This document shows, one piece after another, positions 7,531 through 16,658 of a stretch of DNA of 64,000 bases. Made by a program: the position numbers and the translations under genes. Origin of the DNA: Streptomyces sp. GESEQ-35 (GTDB taxonomy: Bacteria > Actinomycetota > Actinomycetes > Streptomycetales > Streptomycetaceae); the NCBI RefSeq assembly GCF_017948485.1, contig NZ_JAFFSX010000018.1, forward strand, positions 124,001 to 188,000, given 5' to 3'. The notes under the pieces are model-generated. The model ran no database searches, was not told the origin of the DNA, and worked only from the letters and a program-made list of their open reading frames with translations. Position 1 is the first letter of the stretch; every line of letters begins with the position of its first letter.

Positions 7531-8291
7531 TGCGGCTCGATGTGGAGGGCGTGACGTTCGAGGCGGCCGGACAGCGGCTCGTCGACGAGATCAAGCTCAC
7601 CGTGGACAGCGGGGCGTTCGTGGGGCTCGTCGGGCCCAACGGGAGTGGCAAGTCGACGCTGCTCAGGTGTGTGTACCGGGCGCTGCGGCCGGCCGCGGGG
7701 GTCGTACGGCTGGACGGGGACGACGTACACGCGCTGGACCCTCGTGCCGCCGCCCGGCGGCTGGCCGCGCTGCCGCAGGAGTCGTCCTCGGAGTTCGACT
7801 TCACCGTGACCGAGGTGGTCGCGATGGGGCGGCTGCCGCACCGGAACCGTACGGCGGCCGAGGACCGGGCGATCTGTGCGGAGGCGATGCGGTCCACGGG
7901 TGTGGAGCATCTCGCGGAGCGCGGCTTTCTGGCCCTGTCGGGCGGCGAGCGGCAACGCGTGCTGATCGCCCGGGCGCTGGCCCAGCGCGCCCAGGTGCTG
8001 GTGCTGGACGAACCGACCAACCACCTCGACATCGCCCACCAGTTGGATGTGCTGTCCCTGGTCCGGGCGAGCGGTCTGACGGCGCTGGCCGCCCTGCACG
8101 ACCTCAACCTGGCGGCCGCGTACTGCGATCTGCTGTACGTCGTCTCGGCGGGCCGGATCGTCGCGTCCGGTCCCCCGCACGACGTCCTGCGCCCGGACCT
8201 GCTCGCCGAGGTGTTCGGCGTACGCGCCCATCCCGTCCGGCATCCGGAGACGGGCGCCGTCCAACTCCTCTTCGACCTCCTGCCCCGCTAA
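7530..8291 (+). CDS. Corrinoid-type ABC transporter ATP-binding protein (BtuD-like)
   Basis: 253 residues. Walker A GPNGSGKST (about 36-44), Q-loop in AALPQESSSEF, signature LSGGERQR, Walker B VLVLDEPTNHLD and H-loop LAALHDLNLAA all match the FepC/BtuD group. The ATG at 7530 overlaps the permease TGA. It energises uptake of the substrate delivered by the lipoprotein encoded next. Confidence 0.9.
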   Translation: MRLDVEGVTFEAAGQRLVDEIKLTVDSGAFVGLVGPNGSGKSTLLRCVYRALRPAAGVVRLDGDDVHALDPRAAARRLAALPQESSSEFDFTVTEVVAMGRLPHRNRTAAEDRAICAEAMRSTGVEHLAERGFLALSGGERQRVLIARALAQRAQVLVLDEPTNHLDIAHQLDVLSLVRASGLTALAALHDLNLAAAYCDLLYVVSAGRIVASGPPHDVLRPDLLAEVFGVRAHPVRHPETGAVQLLFDLLPR

Positions 8292-8303
8292 GGAACCTGC
8301 CAC

Positions 8304-9293
8304 ATGCGTAAGCCAGTTGTCGCCGCCGTCTGCCTGGCCGTGCTCACCACGGGCTGCGGCGCCGAGGTCGAGCCCTCGCCGGACTCGAAGGCCGCGTCGT
8401 CCGTCACCCTGACCAACTGCGGGCGCAAGGTGACGTACGACAAGGTCCCGGAACGGGTCGTCACCAACGACGTCGGGATCACCGAGCTGATGTTCGCGCT
8501 CGGCCTGGAGGACCGGATGGCCGGGTTCGCGATGCCCGACGACAAGGGCGACCTGAGTGCCGTGCCGTGGAAGGACGGCTACGACAAGGTGAAGTGGCTG
8601 TCGAAGGACCAGCTCACCACGGAGAACGTCCTCGACGCCCGCGCCGACTGGGTCTTCGCCGGCTGGAACTACGGCTTCCGCGAGGACAGCGGCTTCACCC
8701 CGGACGCGCTGACCAAGCTCGGCATCCCCTCGTACATCCTCACCGAGTCCTGCCGCAACGGCCGTACGGACACCTCCCGGGGCATCATGCCGCCGCTTCA
8801 GGCGCTGTACGAGGACCTCACCAACCTGGGCAGGCTGTTCGGCGTGGAGAAGCGGGCGGCCGCGCTGATCGCCGACTTCAAGGGCGAGGTGGCCGAGGTG
8901 AAGGCGAAGGCCCCGGCCGACTCCCCCAAGGTCTTCCTCTACGACAGCGGCGAGGACCAGCCCTTCACCTCCGGCCGGTACGCCGCGCCCGACCAGATCA
9001 TCAGCGAGGCCGGCGGGGTCAACGTCACGCACGACCTCAAGGACTCCTGGACGACGGTCGGCTGGGAGACCGTCGTGGAACGGAACCCCGACGTGATCGT
9101 GATCTGCGACTACGGGGATGTGACCGCGGAACAGAAGAAGAAGTTCCTGCTGTCCTACGCCCCGCTGCGGAACGTGTCGGCCGTCAAGAACAAGCGGATC
9201 TTCACGCTGGACTACGTCGACCTGGTGGAGAGCCCACGCAACCCGTCGGCGATCGCCCGCCTCGGCGAGTACCTGCGGACGACCACGCCCTAG
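8304..9293 (+). CDS. Corrinoid-type ABC transporter substrate-binding lipoprotein (BtuF-like)
   Basis: 329 residues. It starts MRKPVVAAVCLAVLTTGCG, with the lipobox LTTGC and cysteine at about 18, so it should be anchored to the outer face of the membrane. The class III periplasmic-binding fold is seen in VPERVVTNDVGITELMFALG (first lobe), the long linking helix (MPPLQALYEDLTNLGRLFGV) and the second lobe with FLYDSGEDQPFTSGRYAAPD and ERNPDVIVICDYGD. It follows the ATPase by 12 bp. The stop TAG overlaps, tail to tail, the stop of the GtrA-like gene. Confidence 0.87.
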   Translation: MRKPVVAAVCLAVLTTGCGAEVEPSPDSKAASSVTLTNCGRKVTYDKVPERVVTNDVGITELMFALGLEDRMAGFAMPDDKGDLSAVPWKDGYDKVKWLSKDQLTTENVLDARADWVFAGWNYGFREDSGFTPDALTKLGIPSYILTESCRNGRTDTSRGIMPPLQALYEDLTNLGRLFGVEKRAAALIADFKGEVAEVKAKAPADSPKVFLYDSGEDQPFTSGRYAAPDQIISEAGGVNVTHDLKDSWTTVGWETVVERNPDVIVICDYGDVTAEQKKKFLLSYAPLRNVSAVKNKRIFTLDYVDLVESPRNPSAIARLGEYLRTTTP

Positions 9294-9814
9294 GCGGCGT
9301 GGCAGAGCGTCGCGGGTTCCGCCGGGACCGCGGCGCGGGCCATGGCCGCGGGCACGGGACGGGCGGTGCGGACGGTGGCCGGGGCCTGCGAGCGGTTCCG
9401 TGCGAAGACGACCAGGCGCAGCACCACGAACCGCCCGACACCGGCGAGTGCGGAGGCGGACAGGTAGACGACCTGTTCGAGCACCGCACCGGGCGCCGCC
9501 ACCAGCTGCTGGAGGACGAACATCGCCGCGCAGGTCACCGCGTACGCGACCGCCGCGGATCCGGCCGACTGCACATGCTGGCGCCAGGTCGCGCGCCCGC
9601 CCGCGCCGAACGTGAAGCGGGCGTGCAGCTCGGTGGCCAGGAGCGTGGAGACCACGGTGATCACGGCGTTGGCCAGGACCCAGGGAATCCAGGAGGCCAT
9701 GGCCGCCACGGCGAAGCTGGAGGCGAGCCCCACCCCGCCGCCGCAGAACACGAATCGGGCGAAGGCGGTGAAGGCGCCGGGTGCCGCCTGCTGCCGGCTC
9801 TGCGCTGTTTCCAT
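9290..9814 (-). CDS. GtrA-like membrane protein
   Basis: 174 residues with four predicted membrane helices: FARFVFCGGGVGLASSFAV, WVLANAVITVVSTLLATEL, AVAYAVTCAAMFVLQQLV, and a last one ending VGRFVVLRLVVFARN. This layout and the final R-F-x(3)-R-x(2)-VF element fit GtrA proteins, which move or support lipid-linked sugars. I chose ATG 9814 because AAAGGGGG precedes it. Its partner glycosyltransferase is not in the window. Confidence 0.75.
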   Translation of the reverse strand: METAQSRQQAAPGAFTAFARFVFCGGGVGLASSFAVAAMASWIPWVLANAVITVVSTLLATELHARFTFGAGGRATWRQHVQSAGSAAVAYAVTCAAMFVLQQLVAAPGAVLEQVVYLSASALAGVGRFVVLRLVVFARNRSQAPATVRTARPVPAAMARAAVPAEPATLCHAA

Positions 9815-9899
9815 GACCCGCCCCCTTTGATGGCTCACTCCGCGAAGCGCGCACCCCTCGGCCTGCAAGACCAAGGCGTGCGCCGCCTGTGACACCATC

Positions 9900-9920
9900 A
9901 TGGCACACAAGTGATGCCAT
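9900..9920. promoter_or_regulatory. Palindrome upstream of the GtrA-like gene
   Basis: ATGGCA (9900-9905) and TGCCAT (9915-9920) form perfect arms around CACAAGTGA. The site lies between the response-regulator stop and the GtrA-like start. It looks like a dimeric regulator operator. The cognate protein is unknown. Confidence 0.4.
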
Positions 9921-9957
9921 CGCGAGCCATTTATAGCGCCACCTGCGTCACCGCAGG

Positions 9958-10611
9958 TCAGCCCACCGACACCAGCCCCGCCTCATACGCGATGATCACC
10001 AGCTGGACCCGGTCCCTCGCGTCCAGCTTCGCCAGCAGGCGGGTCAGATACGTCTTCGCGGTCGACACACTGATGCACAGCTCGGCGGCGATCTCGGTGT
10101 TGGACAGACCCGAGCCGACGAGGGTGAGGACCTCGCGTTCCCGGTCCGTGATGGACGTCAGGTCGCGGCGGGCGCCGGACGGTTGCGGGCGGGACGCGAA
10201 GTCGCGGATCAGACGGCGCGTCACGCTCGGCGCGATGAGCGCGTCGCCGGCCGCCACGATCCGTACGGCCGCGATGATGTCGTCCAGGGCCATGTCCTTG
10301 ACCAGGAACCCGGACGCACCGGCGCGCAGCGCCCCGTACACGTAATCGTCGTCGTCGAAGGTCGTGAGGACGACCACCCTCGTGTCCGGCTGGTCCCGGG
10401 TGATGTGGTCCGTGGCCTCGATGCCGTCCATCCCGGGCATCCGGATGTCCATCACCACCACATCCGGGGCGAGTTCGGCCACCAGCCCGACCGCCTCCTC
10501 CCCCGTCGCCGCCTCCCCGACCACCTCCACGTCCTCAAGATCGGCCAGCACCAGGCTCAGTGCCGTACGGATCAGCTGCTGGTCGTCGGCCAGCACCACC
10601 CTGACGTTCAT
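9958..10611 (-). CDS. NarL/LuxR-family response regulator
   Basis: 217 residues. Receiver domain 1-120 with VLADDQQLIR (acidic pocket), phosphoacceptor Asp in VVVMDIRMPGMDG (about 54), Thr in VVVLTTFDD and Lys in GFLVKD. The C-terminal LuxR helix-turn-helix (about 150-210) reads LTDREREVLTLVGSGLSNTE-like with SVSTAKTYLTRLLAKL. The ATG overlaps the kinase stop (ATGA). It probably controls the divergent ABC exporter genes at 11935-13664. Confidence 0.92.
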   Translation of the reverse strand: MNVRVVLADDQQLIRTALSLVLADLEDVEVVGEAATGEEAVGLVAELAPDVVVMDIRMPGMDGIEATDHITRDQPDTRVVVLTTFDDDDYVYGALRAGASGFLVKDMALDDIIAAVRIVAAGDALIAPSVTRRLIRDFASRPQPSGARRDLTSITDREREVLTLVGSGLSNTEIAAELCISVSTAKTYLTRLLAKLDARDRVQLVIIAYEAGLVSVG

Positions 10612-11801
10612 CGGACCACCGCCGGGACCGGCAGCCGGGCCGCCACCCGGAAGCCGCCCTCGGGGCGCGGCGACGCCGTGAACTCGCCGTGGAGCAGGGC
10701 GACTCGCTCCTTCATGCCGGCCAGCCCGAAGCCCGTGTCGGTCGAACTCCCGCGCCCTCGGCCCTCGTCGGTGATCTCCAGTGCCAGCTCGTCGTCGGCG
10801 CGATAGTCGAGGGTGACCCGGCACGCGCGCGTGCCGGCATGGCGTACGACATTGGTGACCGACTCCTGGACGATGCGGAAGGCCGACAAGTCGATGTCCG
10901 GGGGCAACGCGCGGGGGTCGCCCACGCGCCGCACCTCGACCTGTACGCCCGCCGCCGTCGTCACGGCCGCCAGCCGGTCCACGTCCGCGAGACCCGCGGA
11001 GATCACGTCCCGCCCCTCGTCCGCAGCCCGCAACGCGACCAGCATTCTCCGCAGGCCCGCCAGTGTCTCCCGCCCCTCGTTCTCCACCGCCCGCATCGCC
11101 TCCAGGGCCGCCGCCGGGCGGGTCGACGCCACGCGGGCCGCCGCTCCGGCCTGGAGGGCGATGATGCCGATGCTGTGGGCGACCGTGTCGTGCATCTCGC
11201 GGGCGATGCGCAGGCGTTCGGCGGTGACGACCTGCGCGGAGTGCTCGGCCACGAGCCGTTCGGCGTGGACGCGGGCCTGGTGGGAGGAGTTGCCGAGCAG
11301 CCAGGCGATCACGGCGACCATGGCGACGGTCAGTTCGGCGGAGGTGCCGACGACCCAGCCGTACAGCAGTCGCACCGCCAGCCAGGCGGCCAGAGTGCCG
11401 AGTGCCATCACCAAGGCGGTTACGGCGGTGCGGCGGGCGTGCGTCGCTGCGACGAAGTACAGGGCGACGGTGGGCGCGAGGAACTGGGCCATGGGTATCT
11501 CGGCCTCTCCCAGCGCGGTCGTCGCGAAGCCTGCGGCCAGCAGCAGCCAGGTGAGGGCGGCGAGCGGTCTCCTGGACAGCAGACGGCTGCCGTACAGGGC
11601 CAGCGCGGTGGACAGCGCCAGAGCGAGCAGCCCCTCCCAGCGGTACAGCTGGGCCGCCGGCCACTCGTCGGGCTCCACCTCGCCGGGCAGGCGCACGCGC
11701 GCGAGGCGGGTGAACAGCTCCCCGGCACACCACGCAAGCGCCACCCAGACGCCCGGCGGCAGGCGTTTGTGCAGGGGCGGCGGCGGTTCGGTGGCGGGCA
11801 T
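10608..11801 (-). CDS. Sensor histidine kinase (HisKA_3 family)
   Basis: 397 residues. Four or five hydrophobic helices fill residues 40-165. The dimerisation helix with the phosphoacceptor is RLRIAREMHDTVAHSIGIIA (His near 205). The HATPase domain ends with the N-box region FRIVQESVTNVVRHAG and the G-box TDTGFGLAGMKERVALL. The receptor part has no known ligand domain. It is co-transcribed with the response regulator and divergent from the ABC-2 exporter, a common arrangement for sensing membrane-active compounds or antibiotics. Confidence 0.9.
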   Translation of the reverse strand: MPATEPPPPLHKRLPPGVWVALAWCAGELFTRLARVRLPGEVEPDEWPAAQLYRWEGLLALALSTALALYGSRLLSRRPLAALTWLLLAAGFATTALGEAEIPMAQFLAPTVALYFVAATHARRTAVTALVMALGTLAAWLAVRLLYGWVVGTSAELTVAMVAVIAWLLGNSSHQARVHAERLVAEHSAQVVTAERLRIAREMHDTVAHSIGIIALQAGAAARVASTRPAAALEAMRAVENEGRETLAGLRRMLVALRAADEGRDVISAGLADVDRLAAVTTAAGVQVEVRRVGDPRALPPDIDLSAFRIVQESVTNVVRHAGTRACRVTLDYRADDELALEITDEGRGRGSSTDTGFGLAGMKERVALLHGEFTASPRPEGGFRVAARLPVPAVVR

Positions 11802-11934
11802 GCGGCGATCGTAGGCGGGCCCAGCAGCTCAGGTCATCGGCCCGGAGACGTACAACCACGGTCGACACCGGGCCCGTACGAGTGTCAGCGACGGGCCGAT
11901 GTGCCGCCCCGGCCCGCCGCGCGACCGTAGAGCC

Positions 11935-12849
11935 GTGATCGAAATCAACGAGCTGACCAAGAGATACGGCGACACAACCGCCGTACGCGACCTGTCCTTC
12001 ACCGTCCGCCCCGGCCGGGTCACCGGCTTCCTCGGACCCAACGGCGCGGGCAAGACCACGACCCTGCGGATCCTGCTGGGCCTCGTCGAGCCGAGCGCCG
12101 GCACCGCCACCGTCGACGGCCACGCCTTCCGCCACCACCGCCGCGGCCTGCGTCACGTCGGCGCACTGCTGGACGCCGGTGATGTGCACGGCGGGCGCAG
12201 TGCACGGGCGCATCTGGGGGCGCTGGCGCGGAGCAATCGCATCCCCGCACGCCGGGTGGACGAGGTCCTCACCGAGGTGGGGCTCGTTGGTGGTGCCGCC
12301 CGGCGCCGGGTCGGCGGGTTCTCGCTGGGCATGAGGCAACGGCTCGGCATCGCGACCGCGCTGCTCGGAGATCCACCGGTGCTGCTCTTCGACGAACCCC
12401 TCAACGGACTCGATCCCGAAGGCGTGTTGTGGGTGCGGAGGCTGTTCCGGAGGCTCGCGGCCGAGGGGCGTACGGTCTTCGTCTCCAGCCACCTCATGTC
12501 CGAGATGGAGCACACGGCCGACGAACTGATCGTCATCGGGCGCGGCGAGCTGATCGCCGCCGAGAGCCTCACCGAGTTCGCCGCGCGGGGTACGGCGCCG
12601 ACGGTGACCGTACGGTCTCCGGACTCGGCCGCACTGGCCGCCGTACTGGCGTCGGAGGGGGCGACGGTGGCGTCGTACGACGAGGAGACGCTTCAGGTGG
12701 CGGGGCTGAGCGCCGAACGGGTCGGCGAGCTCGCCTTCGAACACCGTTTCCTGATCCGGGAGTTGACGACACGTGCCGCCTCCCTGGAAACGGCCTTCAT
12801 GGAACTGACCGCCGACAGCGTCGAGTACACCGCCGGAGACCAACGATGA
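11935..12849 (+). CDS. ABC exporter ATP-binding protein
   Basis: 304 residues of the drug-export (CcmA/DrrA-like) class. Walker A is GPNGAGKTT (about 36-44), signature FSLGMRQRLGIA, Walker B VLLFDEPLNGLDPEG, and the D-loop and H-loop (VSSHLMSEME) follow. The C-terminal 80 residues form the short domain seen in such exporters. GTG 11935 gives the normal start MIEINELTKRYGD. The ribosome site is weak (GTAGAG). It is coupled by ATGA overlap to the permease. Confidence 0.9.
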   Translation: MIEINELTKRYGDTTAVRDLSFTVRPGRVTGFLGPNGAGKTTTLRILLGLVEPSAGTATVDGHAFRHHRRGLRHVGALLDAGDVHGGRSARAHLGALARSNRIPARRVDEVLTEVGLVGGAARRRVGGFSLGMRQRLGIATALLGDPPVLLFDEPLNGLDPEGVLWVRRLFRRLAAEGRTVFVSSHLMSEMEHTADELIVIGRGELIAAESLTEFAARGTAPTVTVRSPDSAALAAVLASEGATVASYDEETLQVAGLSAERVGELAFEHRFLIRELTTRAASLETAFMELTADSVEYTAGDQR

Positions 12850-13664
12850 CGAACGCGCGCTACACCGACCTCCTCGCCGCCGAGTGGCTCAAACTCCGCT
12901 CCCTGCGCTCCACTTACTGGGCGCTCGGCATCGGCGCACTGGCGGTCGTCGGCTTCAACGCGAACGAGGCCCGTTCCGACTACGCCAACTACCCTTACAT
13001 GCCCGCGGACATGAAGACGGGGTACGTGGACTGGGCGCTGCGCTCCGCCTTCACCGACGGTGCCGCGCTGATCCTGATCCTGGTGTGCGCGAGCGTCGGC
13101 GCGCTCACGATCGTCGGCGAGTACGCGACCGGGCTGATCCGTACGACGTTCACGGCCGTGCCGGACCGGCGGGCGCTGATGGCGGCGAAGCTGACGGTGG
13201 TGACCGGCGTCATGACCGGCTACGGGGCCGTCCTCGCCGGGGCGTCCTACGCCACCACCCAGGGCATCCTCTCCGGCCGGGGCGCGGACGTCCCGGTCAC
13301 TCACCCGGGCGTGGTGTCGCTCCTGCTGGCCTCGGTGCTGCTCGCGCCGGTCGCCGCGCTGGCCGGCATGGCCCTGGGCGCGGTGATCCGGCACGGCGCC
13401 ACGACGACGGCCGCCATCACCGTCGTACTCCTGCTCCTGCCGACCTTCATCACCGACCGCTACGCCTGGACGGCTGCCGTCCGCAACGCTCTTCCCGTCC
13501 ACGCCTGGGCCCGCCTGGTCGACGTGACCTACGGCGAGTCGGCGGTCAGGATCTATCCGCCCCACTATCCGGCGACGGTGACGGGCAGTTGGGTGGTCCT
13601 CGCGGCGTGGGCGGCGGTGGCGGCCGTGGTCGCGGTGGTGGCCGTGGAACGGCGGGATGTGTGA
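12846..13664 (+). CDS. ABC-2 type exporter permease
   Basis: 272 residues with about six membrane helices. It opens LLAAEWLKLRSLRSTYWALG, a hallmark of actinobacterial ABC-2 permeases, and has GEYATGLIRTTFTAVPDRR after helix 2. The partner ATPase is immediately upstream. The substrate is unknown. The adjacent kinase/regulator pair suggests it is induced by an external signal. Confidence 0.88.
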   Translation: MTNARYTDLLAAEWLKLRSLRSTYWALGIGALAVVGFNANEARSDYANYPYMPADMKTGYVDWALRSAFTDGAALILILVCASVGALTIVGEYATGLIRTTFTAVPDRRALMAAKLTVVTGVMTGYGAVLAGASYATTQGILSGRGADVPVTHPGVVSLLLASVLLAPVAALAGMALGAVIRHGATTTAAITVVLLLLPTFITDRYAWTAAVRNALPVHAWARLVDVTYGESAVRIYPPHYPATVTGSWVVLAAWAAVAAVVAVVAVERRDV

Positions 13665-13696
13665 GCCGGGGACTTCTCGACTCTCCGAAGACTTCC

Positions 13697-14662
13697 TCAG
13701 TTCTCTGAAGGCGACGCGTCCCAGAGCCTGTTGAAGTGGCTGACGCGTTCCTCGACGTGGTGACGTGTCATCCTCAGTGTCGTCCTGGCGGGCCTGCCCC
13801 GGACGTCGGGCTCGGTCTCGTGGCACAGTTCGCCGTCGAAGATGATGAAGTCGTTCAGCTGGGCGTTCGGCTCCACCTCCGACTGGATGGCGATACGCGC
13901 GTCGATTCCGAACGTGCGGTGCCGCTCGCAGAGTTGGCGGAGGCTGTCGGTGACCTCGTCGGGCTCGTCCACGAGGAACAGCCGCCGGATCTCCACGCCC
14001 CGCTGCTTCGCCTTCTCCTGCTCGGTGAGATACCGCTTCGCGGGCTCGCTGGACCAGAAGTCCCGGTCGACGGACGTGCTCGTGGCGTAGAGCGTCTTCT
14101 TGACGCACATGGTCAGGTCGACCAGCCACTCGTTGTTCTCACCGGGACAGGTCGAGATGCCGTTGCTGAGGTCCTCCATCAACTGGGCGAGGTCGCCCAG
14201 CTCCTGCTCGGCGAAGGACTTCACGATGTCGGACCCCTGGTCACCGACTTCCGTGTACGCCCGCACCAGCCGGGTCACCTCGTCGGAGCGGAGCACCGAA
14301 CCGTCCACCCGGCTGAACAGCTCCGTCGCCGCGTTGATCTTGGAGAAACTGTCGTCGACGGCCCTGCTCATCTCCCCGTGGTGCGCGGTCAGGCTCGACT
14401 TCATCTCGTCGAGGTGCTTGCGCTGGCTGTCCTCGACCGCCTGGAGCCGCTCCCCGAAGTCCACGAGGTACTGCACTATCAGCGCGGCGCTGCCGAGGAC
14501 GATGGACGCCACCCACTGCCAGATGTTCCCGTCGTCCTCCTTCAGGACGCTGGTCAGCAGAAAGGCCCCGCCCGCCGCCGACGCGGTGATGAGGATTCTC
14601 CAGAACAGCTTGGGCATGCGCACCGCCGCGCTGTCCCTGGTGCCTAATGATGCTCCGGTCAT
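13697..14662 (-). CDS. Two-helix membrane-anchored protein, last gene of the SCO2521-2525-like operon
   Basis: 321 residues. Two hydrophobic helices (about 20-40, LFWRILITASAAGGAFLL; about 48-70, WVASIVLGSAALIVQYLVDF) are followed by a charged, coiled-coil-like region (about 70-115) and a soluble domain with YATSTSVDRDFWSSEPAKRY and KQRGVEIRRLFLVDEPDEV. The latter recalls the N-terminal half of a phospholipase-D-like fold, but no HxK motif is present. Codon 6 is TTA (14645-14647), rare in Streptomyces. It follows the SCO2521-like gene by 42 bp with GGGGG before the ATG. Function unknown. Confidence 0.8.
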   Translation of the reverse strand: MTGASLGTRDSAAVRMPKLFWRILITASAAGGAFLLTSVLKEDDGNIWQWVASIVLGSAALIVQYLVDFGERLQAVEDSQRKHLDEMKSSLTAHHGEMSRAVDDSFSKINAATELFSRVDGSVLRSDEVTRLVRAYTEVGDQGSDIVKSFAEQELGDLAQLMEDLSNGISTCPGENNEWLVDLTMCVKKTLYATSTSVDRDFWSSEPAKRYLTEQEKAKQRGVEIRRLFLVDEPDEVTDSLRQLCERHRTFGIDARIAIQSEVEPNAQLNDFIIFDGELCHETEPDVRGRPARTTLRMTRHHVEERVSHFNRLWDASPSEN

Positions 14663-14704
14663 GTCGGTAGCCCCCGTCGGGTGTGTGGTGGGTGCTGCCG
14701 CTCC

Positions 14705-15673
14705 TCAGCGCGTGCTCAGCGCCTGGTGCAGCAGCGGTATGGCCTGGACGGCCAGTTGGTCACGGATGCGCTGGACGAGGTTCTGCCACTGGCGGCTGAA
14801 CCCCGGTTCTCGCTCCAGCACCTCCCACAGGTGGCCCAGCGACGGGTCCACGTGCGCGCTCGGCATCCACAGATGCAGTAGATGGTCGACGGCGGGGCGC
14901 AGGGCCAGGACGGCCGACGGGCCGTCCGCCGCACCCAGTCGGCTGTTCTCCAGCATGTGCACGACGGTCGTCAGGAGCCAGTCGTGCAGTGCGAGGTCCT
15001 CGCACAGACCCGCGGCCGTGGCGGCCGGGATCGTCTCCGGCAGCCGCAGCTCCATGGTCCGCAGCCCGTCCTCGGCCAGGGTGAAGCGTCGCAGCGAGGC
15101 CCCTTCGCCGTCGGTCGTCCGTCGCGCCACCCAACGCAGGTGTGTGCGGCGGGACTTGAAGGGAGCCTTGTTGTCGAGCAGGGGGTGGCGCACGAGTTGG
15201 GCCAGCAGATCCTCGGCGATCGCCCCGAGGTCGAGTTCGCCGCGCCCGGCACCGCGCAACACGCCTTCCAGCGTGGCCTGTTCGGGGAGTTTCCCGAAGG
15301 GCTCGACCAGGCCGGGACGTACGAGGTAGTGGCCCCAGGGGCGGCGTACGTCGGGGCCGACGGCCGGGGCGCTGAAGTACGCGCCGGCCTGGAGCAGCCG
15401 CCCCTCGGTGAGCGCCGCGCGGGAGATCACCGTGCCGACGGCCCGGACCTTGGCGCCGTTGGCGGTGGGCAGCCGGCAGTCGACACCGGTCAGGACCTCG
15501 GGGGAAAGGGCGTACAGATTGGGCCGCTCGGAGACCCGGACGTGTTCGTCGGCCCGCAGCCTGAGCAGCTGGGCGGCGGCCCGGCCGTCCAGCGCGTGGA
15601 AGGACGGCAGCAGACAGGTCCGCACCTCCCCGCAGGCGAGAACCGTACGCGCCGACCGTCCGGGGGCCGTCAT
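14705..15673 (-). CDS. SCO2521-family protein
   Basis: 322 residues, no signal peptide or membrane helix. Recognisable stretches are VLACGEVRTCLLPSFHALD near the N-terminus, PNLYALSPEVLTGVDCRLP, and LRTMELRLPETIPAATAAGL followed by a helical C-terminal third rich in Trp and Leu (LHDWLLTTVVHMLENSRLG). I assign it to the uncharacterised SCO2521 family from sequence and from gene order. The ATG at 15673 lies 1 bp after the stop of the preceding gene, with GAGGGGA upstream, so it is part of the operon. Confidence 0.8.
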   Translation of the reverse strand: MTAPGRSARTVLACGEVRTCLLPSFHALDGRAAAQLLRLRADEHVRVSERPNLYALSPEVLTGVDCRLPTANGAKVRAVGTVISRAALTEGRLLQAGAYFSAPAVGPDVRRPWGHYLVRPGLVEPFGKLPEQATLEGVLRGAGRGELDLGAIAEDLLAQLVRHPLLDNKAPFKSRRTHLRWVARRTTDGEGASLRRFTLAEDGLRTMELRLPETIPAATAAGLCEDLALHDWLLTTVVHMLENSRLGAADGPSAVLALRPAVDHLLHLWMPSAHVDPSLGHLWEVLEREPGFSRQWQNLVQRIRDQLAVQAIPLLHQALSTR

Positions 15674-15674
15674 C

Positions 15675-16658
15675 TCAAGTCCCCTCGGACAGCGAGGAGT
15701 CGATCGGCTCCTCGTAGAAGACGTAGGTGGCGCGCTGCGCGACCGCGGCCGGCACCGCCGCCCCTTCACCGGCGGACCGCTCGGCAACCTGCCGCAGGGC
15801 CCCGGAGTCGACGTCCGTCTGGTCGAGGATGAGCCGCACGGCGTCCTCGACGGCCACGAAACGGTTCGGCACGAGCGTGCAGGTGCGGTACGCGCTGAAC
15901 GGCGTCGCGGAGTCGTTGAGCCTGAGCAGCGGCGGCAGCCGGTCCCAGTCGTGCGGGAAGTCCTCGCCGTCCCAGGGGCGCGGGGTGAGGACGGGCTCGC
16001 CCAGATGCCGTAGCAGACCCAGCCGGGCCAACTGCCATACGGCGGCCAGGAACGGGCACGACCACTGACGGCGGCCGTCCTTCTCCGACCACAGCTCGAC
16101 GTCCATGAACACCGAGTGGTTGCGGGCCGCGGTCTCCTGGGGCGGCTGCCAGACCGTGACCTCGGCCAGGGCGTTGCGCGTGGTGGGCGTGCGCTGGCCG
16201 TTGGCGAGCCAGCCGGTGCGGCTGACCGGCGGACGGGAGCCATGGCTGCCCGGCGGCGGCGACTCGACGAGGCGGTGCATGACGGACTCGGCCAGCTCGA
16301 TCCGGTCGGCGACCGCACAGCCCGACTCGCGGGCCAGGTAGTCGATGACCAGCCCGGCCTCCTCGGCCTCTTTCAGGATCAGCGGCACGAGTTCGGCCGG
16401 GGTGGAGAAGCGGGTGAAGTAGTCGTCGATGAGGAAGCAGGTGCTGATACGGGGCCGCTTGCCGCCGGTGCGGCGGGCGGCGGAGGCGCGCGCGGCCTCC
16501 ACCCAGATCCGTACCTCGTCGAAGTGCCGGCGCAGCCGCTCGGGGCCCGCCGCGAAGTCCTCCATGTAGAGGTGGCCCAGCTCCAGGGAGAGGTGGGACA
16601 ACGGCACGGACTGGGTGCGGGGATCCGCGGTGGTCTCCCGGAACACGGCTTCGGTCAC
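15675..16658 (-). CDS. SCO2522-family protein
   Basis: 327 residues, cytosolic by sequence. Conserved-looking elements are SHLSLELGHLYMEDF (about 18-32), the acidic STCFLIDDYFTRFS (about 72-85), WLANGQRTPTTRNAL, and the strongly patterned SVFMDVELWSEKDGRRQWSC with FLAAVWQLARLGLLRHLGEP. No known catalytic fold is evident; the paired Asp of LIDDYF and the DVELW motif are candidate functional sites. GTG 16658 overlaps the stop of the P-loop gene by 4 bp (GTGA). Confidence 0.8.
   Translation of the reverse strand: MTEAVFRETTADPRTQSVPLSHLSLELGHLYMEDFAAGPERLRRHFDEVRIWVEAARASAARRTGGKRPRISTCFLIDDYFTRFSTPAELVPLILKEAEEAGLVIDYLARESGCAVADRIELAESVMHRLVESPPPGSHGSRPPVSRTGWLANGQRTPTTRNALAEVTVWQPPQETAARNHSVFMDVELWSEKDGRRQWSCPFLAAVWQLARLGLLRHLGEPVLTPRPWDGEDFPHDWDRLPPLLRLNDSATPFSAYRTCTLVPNRFVAVEDAVRLILDQTDVDSGALRQVAERSAGEGAAVPAAVAQRATYVFYEEPIDSSLSEGT

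Noticed and set aside
11899..11934. Upstream ATG for the drug-exporter ATPase
   Set aside because: It would add MCRPGPPRDRRA, which is not family-like; GTG 11935 gives the normal beginning.
13697..14662. Phospholipase-D assignment for the membrane protein
   Set aside because: The C-terminal half faintly recalls that fold, but no HxKxxxxD motif is present, so no enzymatic role was assigned.
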